Positions 22,717 through 29,527 of a stretch of DNA of 29,527 bases are shown one piece after another. Source of the stretch: DATBLZ01 sp036555065 (GTDB lineage Bacteria > Pseudomonadota > Gammaproteobacteria > Steroidobacterales > Rariloculaceae); the NCBI GenBank assembly GCA_036555065.1, contig DATBLZ010000033.1:1-29527 (forward strand), given 5' to 3'. The notes beneath the pieces are model-generated. The model was not told the origin of the DNA. It did no database searches and saw only the letters and a program-made list of their open reading frames with translations. Position numbers and translations under genes: made by a program. Each line of letters begins with the position of its first letter. Position 1 is the stretch's first letter.

Positions 22717-23886
22717 TCAGCGAATCGCTTTGGCGAGCGCTTGCTTCAAATCCGCGATGAGGTCCTCGGGATCTTCGATGCCGACGGCGAGCCGCACCGT
22801 CGAGTCTTTGAGTCCCGCGCGCGATTGCTCCTCGGGCGTCAGATCGCTGCCTAGATAGAGCTTCGCGGGCGCGACGAGCGAATCGGTCGAGCCCAAGCTC
22901 GCGGTCGTCGCGAAGAGCTCGAGCGCGTCGATGAATGCCCAGGTCTGCGCCTTGTCCGCTTTGAGATCGAAGGTCACGACGCCGCCGAAATCCTGCATCT
23001 GACGCTTCGCGAGCGCATGCGCGGGATGCGTCGTCAACCCGGGATAGTGCACGCGCTCGACCTCGCGTCGCGCCGCGAGGAACTCGGCGATCGCTTGCGC
23101 GTTCGCGGAATGTTGTCGATAGCGAACGTAGTAAGTCTTCATGCCGCGCGTGATCAGGAACGCGCTCTCGGGATCTAACGTCGCGCCCATGTTGACTGCA
23201 TGCGGGCGCAGCGCTTTGATGCGCGCCTTGTTGCCGATAGCGATCCCGCCCATGACGTCGCCGTGACCGCTGCCGTATTTGGTCAAGCTGTGGACGTAAT
23301 AGTCGATATCGAGCGCGCCGTGGTTGTGGAGACCCGCGAAGGTGTTGTCGAGCACCGTCACGACTTCGTGCTTGCGCGCAAGCGCCGTCAGCGCCGCGAT
23401 GTCGGGCACATGCATCATCGGGTTCGTCGGCGACTCGAAGACCACGAGCTTCGTGTCGGGCAATGCCATCGCGGTCTCGAGCGCGGCGCGATCGTGGATG
23501 CCGACCATCGTGTGTTGGATGCCGAGGCGCGGCAAGAAGCGGCGCACGGCCACGCGTGTCGGGCGATACGTCTCGAGAAAGAGCACCACACGGTCGCCGG
23601 CCTCGAGGTTACCGAGAAGCGTAAGCCAAATCGAAGCCATGCCCGTCGCGACGGCGATCGCATCGTCGCGCCCCTGCAGCTCCGCGGCGAGCAGCTCGAG
23701 CTGGCGTGTCGTCGGATTCGAGTCGCGCGTGTAGTCGAAGCCTTGCTCTTTCGCCTCGGCCGACAGCGACGACTCGATTGTCGCGTAGGTGAACTTGACC
23801 GTCCGATAGATCGGCTCAATGAGCGGCTCGTTGCCCTTGGGCAGCTCGACGATCGGCGGATGGTTGACGCGAGTTTCCTTCTTCAT
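22717..23886 (-). CDS. Cys/Met-metabolism PLP enzyme, cystathionine beta-lyase-like
   Basis: Fold-type I PLP enzyme of 389 aa from the trans-sulfuration family. Visible: YTRDSNPTTRQLE near residue 52, ATGMASIW (~80), ESPTNPMMHVPDI (~151), LDNTFAG (~179), the PLP lysine K203 in SLTKYGSGHGDVMGG, and a C-terminal RLAVGIEDPEDLI. The loop that is usually YGGT reads ETYRPTRV here, so the substrate pocket differs from standard MetB/MetC and the exact reaction (beta-lyase, gamma-lyase or other) cannot be fixed. It is 13 nt after the MOSC gene on the same strand and probably co-transcribed with it. Confidence 0.88.
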   Translation of the reverse strand: MKKETRVNHPPIVELPKGNEPLIEPIYRTVKFTYATIESSLSAEAKEQGFDYTRDSNPTTRQLELLAAELQGRDDAIAVATGMASIWLTLLGNLEAGDRVVLFLETYRPTRVAVRRFLPRLGIQHTMVGIHDRAALETAMALPDTKLVVFESPTNPMMHVPDIAALTALARKHEVVTVLDNTFAGLHNHGALDIDYYVHSLTKYGSGHGDVMGGIAIGNKARIKALRPHAVNMGATLDPESAFLITRGMKTYYVRYRQHSANAQAIAEFLAARREVERVHYPGLTTHPAHALAKRQMQDFGGVVTFDLKADKAQTWAFIDALELFATTASLGSTDSLVAPAKLYLGSDLTPEEQSRAGLKDSTVRLAVGIEDPEDLIADLKQALAKAIR

Positions 23887-23899
23887 GGCGCAGATTGTC

Positions 23900-24691
23900 T
23901 CACTGGACGCGCACGCTGTCGCCCACGCGGATCGTGCCGCGCTTTCGCGGAATCACGTTCTGGCCGAACATGATCTTCGGCCCGACGCGCCGGTACGACC
24001 GCAGCGTCTCCAGCGGCTCGCCGCGCGGATGCTTGACGCCCGTCGCTGGGTCGATCGTCGGCAAGATGCACCGCCCGCATTGCCAGGCGACCGCAAGCTC
24101 GGCCGAGCCGATCGCGATCGAGCGCCACGAATCCTCGATGAACGGCGGCGCCTCGACGACGATGTTCGGCCGGAAACGGTCCATCGTCACGGGCGCGGCG
24201 AGCCGGCCGTTGAGATCGGCGAGCGAGCCCGTCGAGATCAGCAAGATCGGCGCCCCGTCGGCGAAGCTCACCTCGTCGTCGAACTCCGCGGCGTCGTTCG
24301 TGACGGGCCGATGTTGGTCGAGGGCCTGATAGACGAGTCCGCAGGCGAAGCCTAAGTATTGTGAAAACCAAATGTTGATGTCTTCGCCCGCGAGCGTCGC
24401 CGGCACCGTGTCGCGCCAAATTCGCACTTCGGACTCGACTCCGGACGCGAGCGCATGGGGAATCTCGAGCGGCGGCTGCCCCGGCGCCTCGACGCGATAA
24501 CCGTCGCGCGTCGCGTGCACGTCGATGAGCGCCATACGCGTGTGCTCGCGCTGGGTCAGAAACTTCCCGTTCGCGTCGACGAGCATGTAGCGCCGATCGC
24601 CGGCGAGACCGCGCGCTTCGACCTCGGCCTCAGGCACGGAGAACCCGCGGCACGATTTGATCGGGTAGATGTTTATCGCGCTGACGTGCAT
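23900..24691 (-). CDS. MOSC-domain protein (YcbX/mARC-like)
   Basis: A 263-aa protein with the MOSC N-terminal beta-barrel (residues ~1-110: INIYPIKSCRGFSV, AGDRRYMLVDANGKFLTQRE) followed by the MOSC domain. The cofactor-ligand region is CGRCILPTIDPATG (C205, C208), as in YcbX and mARC proteins where one Cys binds molybdenum cofactor. A 2Fe-2S ferredoxin domain, present in E. coli YcbX, is absent. Likely role: Mo-dependent reduction of N-hydroxylated or S-oxidised compounds. Upstream of, and probably co-transcribed with, the PLP enzyme. Confidence 0.92.
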   Translation of the reverse strand: MHVSAINIYPIKSCRGFSVPEAEVEARGLAGDRRYMLVDANGKFLTQREHTRMALIDVHATRDGYRVEAPGQPPLEIPHALASGVESEVRIWRDTVPATLAGEDINIWFSQYLGFACGLVYQALDQHRPVTNDAAEFDDEVSFADGAPILLISTGSLADLNGRLAAPVTMDRFRPNIVVEAPPFIEDSWRSIAIGSAELAVAWQCGRCILPTIDPATGVKHPRGEPLETLRSYRRVGPKIMFGQNVIPRKRGTIRVGDSVRVQ

Positions 24692-24710
24692 AGACGGCGA
24701 CTAGAACGCT

Positions 24711-25442
24711 TCATTGGATGTCTCCGCGAATCGCCTTGTTCTCTTCCTTCGGCAGGCTTGCAATGAAATCGCGGTATCGCCGCAGCAGTTCTTTCTCGTA
24801 TTCGGTCCTGTTGTCCGGCTGGCCCGGCGTATCGTCGATTCGAATCGGGATCAGCGTATCGGGGGATATCTCGTAGATAACCGAGTATCTCGGTGTGTAT
24901 TTCAACGGCCTCAGGACGTATTGCGTCCCGCTCGGGGGCGCCTGAAGGACGGCATCGGCGGAATAGAACGCGTTCCTCTCGAGATGCTGCGGCCTCGCGT
25001 CGCTCTCCAAATTGACCAGCGTGCCCATGCTGTGGGCATTCCCCTCTTCGTCGAGGTGCCACCCAAACATGCTGATCCAGGCTGGAATCCCGACGCCGGC
25101 CGTCTTGAACAGCTCGTCATTTTCCGGAAACCTCACATGACCTCGCCAAAAGACTGCGTCGTCCCCCTGTCGATCGAGCCTTTCATGAACCAGCTTTATC
25201 GGCACGACGTCCGCAAATGGCGTGACGATGATGTCTCGACCCTCGAGCAGCACGTCGATGTCGGCGCGTACGATCCGATGACGTGAAGCGAAATAGAGCT
25301 CCTCTTGGAGCGACACGGAGTTGTACTCCTCGAGCCGCTGCGCCTGGTCCCGGTCCACCTCCAGCAAGAGCTCACGTTCTTGCTGAGCCGTTACCGGCGC
25401 CGCGACGAGGAGTAGTAAGAACCCTGTCGTCTTCGCAGTCAT
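24711..25442 (-). CDS. Exported protein of unknown family
   Basis: A 243-aa protein. The ATG at 25442 begins MTAKTTGFLLLLVAAPVTA, a good signal peptide with cleavage before QQ; the upstream in-frame Met at 25505 lacks a signal and abuts the neighbouring gene. The mature protein has a long hydrophilic N-terminal part with beta-rich stretches (FASRHRIVRADIDVLLEGRD, IIVTPFADVVPIKLVHERLD), a WRGHVRF segment, and a Tyr-rich area (YVLRPLKYTPRYSVIYEI). No catalytic motif or family is recognised. It lies between the MOSC gene (19-nt gap) and the cystathionine-type PLP enzyme on the same strand. Confidence 0.75.
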   Translation of the reverse strand: MTAKTTGFLLLLVAAPVTAQQERELLLEVDRDQAQRLEEYNSVSLQEELYFASRHRIVRADIDVLLEGRDIIVTPFADVVPIKLVHERLDRQGDDAVFWRGHVRFPENDELFKTAGVGIPAWISMFGWHLDEEGNAHSMGTLVNLESDARPQHLERNAFYSADAVLQAPPSGTQYVLRPLKYTPRYSVIYEISPDTLIPIRIDDTPGQPDNRTEYEKELLRRYRDFIASLPKEENKAIRGDIQ

Positions 25443-25508
25443 ATCCCGTGCGTTGAGACTACACGGCGCGCATGGGTCGAACTCTGGAGCGGCTTCCGCC
25501 GCCACTTC

Positions 25509-26660
25509 TCAAATCTTCTCGAGCGCCGCGCGCAAGTCCGCGATCAGATCCTCGACGTCCTCGAGCCCGACGGACAGCCGCACGAGCCCGTCGGTGATGC
25601 CGACGCGCTTGCGCTCGGCCGGCTCGACGTCGGCGTGCGTCATCGTGACGGGGTGCGTGATCAAGGTCTCGACGGAGCCCAAGTTCTCGGCGAGCGTGCA
25701 GAGTTTCACGGAATCCATGAGCTTCTTGCCTGCGCTCACGCCGCCTTTGACCTCGAACCAGAGCATCGCGCCGAAGCCCGACGCTTGCTTCTTGGCGAGC
25801 TCATGCTGCGGAAACGACTTCAGGCCCGGGTACGCGACGCGCTCGATCTTCGGGTGCTTCTCGAGGAACTCGGCGATCGCCTGCGCGTTCGCCGATTGCC
25901 GGTCGAGTCTAATCGACAGCGTCTTAATGCCCTGGAGCGTGAGCCACGCGACGAACGGCGACATGATGACGCCCGCGGCGTTCATGACGAAGCGAATCTT
26001 CTTGTCGAGCTCGGCGCTATCGACGACGACCGCGCCGCCGACGGTGGCGTTATGGCCGTCGAAGTATTTCGTCGTGCTGTGGACCGAGATGTTCGCGCCG
26101 AGCTCGAGCGGCCGCTGGTAATACGGGCTTAAGAAAGTATTGTCGACGGCGTGCGGAATCCCGCGCTCGCGCGCGATGTCGGAAACGGCGCGAATGTCCG
26201 TGAGCTTCAAAGTCGGGTTCGCGGGCGTTTCGGTGAAGATGAGCTTCGTGTTGGCTTTAAGTGCCTTGCGCACGGCGCCGGCCTCCGCCGTGTTCACGAA
26301 CGTGAAATCGACGCCAAAGCGCTTGTATACGGTCGTGCAGAGCCGGTAAGTACCGCCGTACGCGACGTCGGAGACGATCGCGTGATCGCCCGCCGAGAGC
26401 GTCGCTTGAATCACGGCCTGCGTCGCGGCCATGCCGGTCGCATAACACGTGCACGCTGCGCCGTTCTCGAGCGCCGCGATCTTCGTTTCGAGTGCTTTGA
26501 CGGTCGGATTTCCGCTGCGCGAGTACGAGAACCCCTTGCTCAAGTACTCGTCGACGGAGGGCTGAACGAACGTCGTCGCTTGATAGATCGGCGTCAGGAT
26601 CGAGCCCGTGACGGCATCGGGCACGACACCCGCGTGTATCTGTTTCGTCGTAAACCCCAT
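25509..26660 (-). CDS. Cystathionine gamma-synthase/gamma-lyase type PLP enzyme
   Basis: A 383-aa trans-sulfuration enzyme. Canonical motifs: TTKQIHAG at the start, PIYQATTFVQ, YSRSGNPTVKALE, ATGMAATQAV, YGGTYRL, ETPANPTLKLTDI, VDNTF, the PLP lysine K198 in HSTTKYFDGHNATVGG, and RLSVGLEDVEDLI at the end. This is the standard set for MetB or cystathionine gamma-lyase; the two cannot be separated by eye. ATG 26660 is chosen because GGAG is 8 nt upstream; ATG 26666 is too close to it. It is divergent from the MotA/TolQ/ExbB gene. Confidence 0.92.
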   Translation of the reverse strand: MGFTTKQIHAGVVPDAVTGSILTPIYQATTFVQPSVDEYLSKGFSYSRSGNPTVKALETKIAALENGAACTCYATGMAATQAVIQATLSAGDHAIVSDVAYGGTYRLCTTVYKRFGVDFTFVNTAEAGAVRKALKANTKLIFTETPANPTLKLTDIRAVSDIARERGIPHAVDNTFLSPYYQRPLELGANISVHSTTKYFDGHNATVGGAVVVDSAELDKKIRFVMNAAGVIMSPFVAWLTLQGIKTLSIRLDRQSANAQAIAEFLEKHPKIERVAYPGLKSFPQHELAKKQASGFGAMLWFEVKGGVSAGKKLMDSVKLCTLAENLGSVETLITHPVTMTHADVEPAERKRVGITDGLVRLSVGLEDVEDLIADLRAALEKI

Positions 26661-26740
26661 CGACATAGCTCCATTGCGCCTTCGAGGCGGCATGATAAGG
26701 CAAGATTCGCGTTACAATCGAGCAACGTCGGAGTGATTGC

Positions 26741-27559
26741 ATGGCCGTTTATCACAACTACCTGTGGGACCGCGGCGCAAAGCTCTTCATGCTTGCCGCC
26801 ATCGCGCTCGTCGCCCACATTGTTTGGACGCTCGAGATTCGCCCCAAGGCCGAGGCGTGGGTCACCGAGCAGCGCGCATTCGTCGCCGCCAACCCCGGCG
26901 CGCGACCCGAGCGCAGTCTGTACGTCATCATTCGCGACCCGGAGCAGGAAGCGACGATCATCATCTCGATCTGGGCGTTCCTCCTCGCCGTAATGCGCTT
27001 TTACGAGCTGCGGCAGCAGCGCGGCCTGCTCGACGCCGATTTGATGCGCATGGCCGCGTCGACGGTGATCTTGCCGAGCGATGCTCGCGAGTACCTGCGC
27101 ACTCTCGAAGAGTTGCCCGCGAAACAGCGCGACATGGTCGTGCCGCGCGTGCTGCGCAGCGCGCTCAAGCGTTTCGGCGCGACAGGCAACGCGCAAGATG
27201 CATCGACGACCGTGCACAACGTCTCGGAAACCGAGCTCCAGCGCCTCGACGCGGAGCTCGCAATTTTGCGCTTCTCCGTGTGGGCGGGGCCCGCGATCGG
27301 GTTCGTCGGCACGGTCCGCGGTATCGGCATTGCGCTCCAAGGCGCGGACCTCGCGGTCAAGGGTGATATTTCCGCGGTCACGGGCGGTTTGGGCGTGTCG
27401 TTCAATTCGACGCTCACGGCACTCTTTCTCAGCATCATCCTCATGTACGTGCTGTACGAGATTCAGCTCTCGCAGGAACGCCTCGTGCTCGACACCGAGC
27501 ACTACGCGGAGGAACAAGTCGTGAGCCGCTTGCACACGGGCGGCCGCGCGGCAGCATAG
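26741..27559 (+). CDS. MotA/TolQ/ExbB proton-channel family protein
   Basis: A 272-aa inner-membrane protein with four predicted transmembrane helices (~13-31, 70-88, 180-199, 215-240) and a cytoplasmic loop of about 90 residues between the second and third. Helix 3 has the family motif GPAIGFVGTVRGIG; helix 4 has GGLGVSFNSTLTALFLSII. This protein class forms the ring of MotAB, TolQR and ExbBD stators and works with a single-pass partner bearing an intramembrane Asp. No TolR/ExbD/MotB gene is beside it; the next gene encodes an exported VOC protein. GGAG lies 7 nt before ATG 26741. The two VWA proteins at 5605-7694 have partner-like N-terminal helices. Confidence 0.9.
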   Translation: MAVYHNYLWDRGAKLFMLAAIALVAHIVWTLEIRPKAEAWVTEQRAFVAANPGARPERSLYVIIRDPEQEATIIISIWAFLLAVMRFYELRQQRGLLDADLMRMAASTVILPSDAREYLRTLEELPAKQRDMVVPRVLRSALKRFGATGNAQDASTTVHNVSETELQRLDAELAILRFSVWAGPAIGFVGTVRGIGIALQGADLAVKGDISAVTGGLGVSFNSTLTALFLSIILMYVLYEIQLSQERLVLDTEHYAEEQVVSRLHTGGRAAA

Positions 27560-27569
27560 CGAACGAGCG

Positions 27570-28472
27570 ATGCGCAGCACGGGCGTGCCCTCGTCTCTAT
27601 TGTTGCTGGCGCTCGTTTTCGCGATCACTTGCCAGTCGGGCGCGGCGCGCGCAGAGCTTGCGGCGCCGAATGCCGCCGGCGTCGCGATGAGCCACGTGCA
27701 CTTCTACGTGCAGGACATCGAGGCCAGCAAGCGGTTCTGGGTCGCGCTCGGCGGGATCGCCGTAGGTAACGATTCAGTGGTCGTGATCAGCTTTCCCGAT
27801 GCGCTCGTGCTCGTGAACCAACGGGAATCCGCCCGCGACTCCGAGGATTCCGTCGTCGACCACTTTGCGTTTCGCGTGCAATCGCTCGCGACGATCGAGG
27901 CCCGAGGGATAGAGGTCGAGCTCAACGAGCAGTATCCGGGCGTCGCTTCCGTGTACACACCCGAAGGCGTACGCATCGAGCTCTTCGACGATGAGCTCGC
28001 GACGAACTTGGGCTTCACCGTCGATAGCGGCACGGCCGACGCCGTCACCGAGCGGCACAATCGCAAGATCGACGTGCCGATCATTGCGCACCATATCCAC
28101 CTATATGTGCCCGAAGGCGAAGTCGAGGCGGCGCGCGATTGGTACGCGCGACATTTCGGCGGCGTGAAGGGACAGCGCTGGCGCTACCCGGCCGTCGACC
28201 TTCCCGGCATCAATCTCAATTTTTCGGAGACGTCGGCGCCGCGTGCACCCACGCTGGGACAGCGCCTCGATCACATCGGCTTCGAGGTCGAGAATCTCGA
28301 AGCGTTCTGCAAGAAACTAGAAGCGGATGGCGTCGTATTCGATCTGCCCTATCGCAGACAGCCGGCGGGCTCGTCGGGGTTCAGCGTAGCGTTCGTAACC
28401 GACCCGTGGGGCACTACCATCGAGCTCACGGAGGGCTTGCGCGCCCGCGCCGCCCGCATTGGGGTGCGTTGA
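27570..28472 (+). CDS. Exported two-domain VOC (glyoxalase/dioxygenase-like) protein
   Basis: A 300-aa protein with a signal peptide ending near GAARA|EL (~28). Two vicinal-oxygen-chelate modules follow (~40-140 and ~172-288). Both keep His/Glu metal ligands: module 1 has MSHVHFYV (H42/H44), DHFAFRV (H98) and GVRIELFD (E137); module 2 has HHIHLYV, DHIGFEV (H235) and GTTIELTEG (E285). A paired-module layout is typical of glyoxalase I, fosfomycin-resistance and extradiol enzymes, but export to the periplasm is unusual and the substrate is unknown. It starts 10 nt after the MotA/TolQ/ExbB gene, so they may share a transcript. Confidence 0.86.
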   Translation: MRSTGVPSSLLLLALVFAITCQSGAARAELAAPNAAGVAMSHVHFYVQDIEASKRFWVALGGIAVGNDSVVVISFPDALVLVNQRESARDSEDSVVDHFAFRVQSLATIEARGIEVELNEQYPGVASVYTPEGVRIELFDDELATNLGFTVDSGTADAVTERHNRKIDVPIIAHHIHLYVPEGEVEAARDWYARHFGGVKGQRWRYPAVDLPGINLNFSETSAPRAPTLGQRLDHIGFEVENLEAFCKKLEADGVVFDLPYRRQPAGSSGFSVAFVTDPWGTTIELTEGLRARAARIGVR

Positions 28473-28481
28473 GCTCGCTCG

Positions 28482-28907
28482 CTAGCCTTCGAGGCTCGCG
28501 CTCATCGTTATCTTCGCGTTCAACAACTTCGAGACGGGGCAGCCCGTCTTCGCGTTGTTGGCGGCCGTCTCGAACGCGTTGCGATCGCCGCTCTTGAGCT
28601 TCGCGCGCACGTCGAGATGAACGGCCGTGATCGCGAATCCGCCTTCACCTTTCTCGAGCGTCACGGTCGCGCTCGTCGCGATGCGCTCGGGCGTGATGCC
28701 GGCATTGCCGAGCTGCGCGGACAAAGCCATCGAGAAGCAGCCCGCGTGCGCCGCGGCGATGAGCTCTTCGGGATTGGTTCCCTTGCCGTTCTCGAAGCGC
28801 GTGCTGAACGAGTACTGAGTCTCGGCGAGCGCGCCGCTCTCGGTCGAGACCGTGCCTTTGCCGGTTTTGAGATCACCTTTCCAGACCGCCGATCCTTTTC
28901 TTTGCAT
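28482..28907 (-). CDS. OsmC-family peroxiredoxin
   Basis: A 141-aa OsmC/Ohr-fold thiol peroxidase. Catalytic cysteines are C57 in ELIAAAHAGCFSMALS and C123 in KTGCPVSKLL, in the typical arrangement. It reduces organic hydroperoxides in the cytoplasm. An exact GGAGGTGA Shine-Dalgarno precedes ATG 28907 and lies inside the end of the GNAT gene, whose coding sequence overlaps this start by 35 nt. The gene converges on the VOC gene with a 9-nt gap. Confidence 0.95.
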   Translation of the reverse strand: MQRKGSAVWKGDLKTGKGTVSTESGALAETQYSFSTRFENGKGTNPEELIAAAHAGCFSMALSAQLGNAGITPERIATSATVTLEKGEGGFAITAVHLDVRAKLKSGDRNAFETAANNAKTGCPVSKLLNAKITMSASLEG

Positions 28908-29373
28908 GTGTCACCTCCAACGTGTGGTGCCATTCGAGCACGGTGCCGTCTTGCGGATGGTCGACCGTGCCGACGGCGCTAAACCCGAGCTTCTCGAGAA
29001 CCCGGTGCGAGGCGTTGCGCTCGCAGAGCGTCTGCGCCGTCACGAGGACGCTCGGGTCACAGGCCGCAGCGATCGCGATGAGCTCGGCCGCCATCGCCGT
29101 TGCTACACCGCGGCCTTCGTGCTGCGGGAACGTGAAGTAGCCGATCTCGACGCGGCCGTCGATCGGCCGCGACTTGAAACTGCAGATGCCGACGGCGGCT
29201 CCGTCGGCTACGCCTAAGTAGCTTATCCAGGGTCTCTCGAAGCCCATCGCTCGATAGAACCCCACGGTGGCCTCGAGCCCGTCGTGCGCTTCCTCGGCGA
29301 GCTCACCGCTGAAGCCACGCGGCGTGCCGTCGTGCTCGATGGGAACCAGCTCCAACCTCACGGCGCGGAGCAT
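28873..29373 (-). CDS. GNAT acetyltransferase (RimJ/RimL-like)
   Basis: A 166-aa Gcn5-related N-acetyltransferase. Visible: the central strand WISYLGVADGAAVGICSFKS, the acetyl-CoA pyrophosphate loop FPQHEGRGVATAMA, and ASHRVLEKLGFSAVGTVD near the C-terminus. I start it at ATG 29373 (MLRAVRLELVPIEHDG) because sequence further upstream in frame is REP-derived. The target is unknown. It is upstream of, and overlapping, osmC-like. Confidence 0.88.
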   Translation of the reverse strand: MLRAVRLELVPIEHDGTPRGFSGELAEEAHDGLEATVGFYRAMGFERPWISYLGVADGAAVGICSFKSRPIDGRVEIGYFTFPQHEGRGVATAMAAELIAIAAACDPSVLVTAQTLCERNASHRVLEKLGFSAVGTVDHPQDGTVLEWHHTLEVTHAKKRIGGLER

Positions 29374-29406
29374 AGCCGAAGCGCCCACACGGGGGCCAAT
29401 TCCGCA

Positions 29407-29459
29407 AATCGCGGCTAAAGCCGCTCCCACAGAAGATCGCGGCTGAAGCCGCTCCCACA
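29407..29459 (-). repeat. Two tandem REP palindromes upstream of the GNAT gene
   Basis: Two 25-nt units in the same orientation, 29407-29431 and 29435-29459, with a 28-nt period. They differ by TAAAG versus TGAAG and a first-base A/G. Each has stem GCGGCT-(A/G)A-AGCCGC plus TCCCACA. The first is identical to 21632-21656. They lie between the divergent GNAT and 5-oxoprolinase starts. No REP-associated (TnpA-REP/RayT) transposase is in the window. Confidence 0.9.
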
Positions 29460-29471
29460 TACACTTGCGAC

Positions 29472-29527
29472 ATGCAATCGGAGTCGGCGGGTTGGCAATT
29501 CTGGATCGACCGCGGCGGGACGTTCAC
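29472..29527 (+). CDS. 5-oxoprolinase/hydantoinase family protein, 5' end only
   Basis: ATG 29472 opens MQSESAGWQFWIDRGGTF and runs off the window. The WQFWIDRGGTF(T) segment is the characteristic start of 5-oxoprolinase (ATP-dependent pyroglutamate hydrolysis) and related HyuA-type enzymes; its DRGGTF is the actin-fold phosphate loop. Only about 18 codons are visible, so the subfamily is provisional. Divergent from the GNAT gene, with the REP pair between. Confidence 0.75.
   Translation, partial: MQSESAGWQFWIDRGGTF

Noticed and set aside
5605..27559. Zorya-type anti-phage system (MotA/MotB-like ZorAB)
   Set aside because: The stator-like theme is shared, but the VWA partners, kinase and SUMF1 genes and absence of ZorC/D/E-like helicases or nucleases do not fit.
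28484..28496. AGCCT-TCG-AGGCT hairpin between convergent VOC and OsmC genes
   Set aside because: Five-bp stem inside the OsmC coding end with no T-run; too weak to call a terminator.
29303..29527. Minus-strand open frame translating as VGAASAAIFCGSGFSRD
   Set aside because: This is the familiar spurious translation of REP palindromes and it overlaps the GNAT and 5-oxoprolinase starts.

Overview
The window is GC-rich, densely packed bacterial chromosome with almost no intergenic space, many GTG starts and frequent ATGA/GTGA stop-start overlaps. Squalene-hopene cyclase, a gammaproteobacterial-type phosphomannomutase, several lipoboxes, TolQ/OmpA-type envelope proteins and REP palindromes of the GTGGGAGCGGCTTTAGCCGC class point to a Gram-negative gammaproteobacterium. 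The Xanthomonadales/Steroidobacterales neighbourhood is my best guess, but the taxon is inferred, not proven. I see no tRNA, rRNA, CRISPR array, transposase or prophage gene.

Region 1 (129-5409) is metabolic. bioA on the minus strand diverges from a plus-strand run phosphomannomutase-bioF-bioD. Facing it is an OmpA-domain envelope protein on the minus strand, whose intrinsic terminator lies inside the 3' end of bioD. bioB, bioC and bioH are not in the window.

Region 2 (5605-16881, all minus strand) is the most unusual part: nine tightly packed, mostly overlapping genes. In transcription order they are a Gly/Ser-rich low-complexity lipoprotein, a second large lipoprotein, a soluble Ser/Thr protein kinase, a membrane-anchored TPR protein, a membrane protein with divergent FHA + PEGA repeats + a formylglycine-generating-enzyme-like (SUMF1) domain, a small Pro-rich exported protein, a degenerate actin/Hsp70-like protein fused to a canonical FHA domain, and two von Willebrand A (VWA) proteins. 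Both VWA proteins start with a TolR/ExbD-like transmembrane helix carrying an intramembrane Asp in a shared SMSFLD motif. A MotA/TolQ/ExbB-family protein with no TolR/ExbD/MotB partner beside it lies at 26741. Together these suggest an undescribed envelope machine that is phospho-regulated (kinase to FHA) and possibly driven by proton-motive force. Individual domains are visible in the sequence; the joint function is inference.

Region 3 (17065-22715, mainly plus strand) holds a DUF4399 exported protein, a cysteine-synthase family enzyme, an NlpC/P60 lipoprotein peptidase, a small convergent lipoprotein, squalene-hopene cyclase, a DUF1080 (3-keto-disaccharide hydrolase-like) exported protein with a REP palindrome inside its signal-peptide coding sequence, and an MmcQ/YjbR protein.

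Region 4 (22717-29527) carries two Cys/Met-metabolism PLP enzymes, a MOSC protein, an unrecognised exported protein, the orphan MotA/TolQ/ExbB protein, an exported two-domain VOC protein, an OsmC-type peroxiredoxin, a GNAT acetyltransferase, two tandem REP palindromes, and the first codons of a 5-oxoprolinase-type enzyme cut by the window end. No gene-free stretch exceeds 300 bases.
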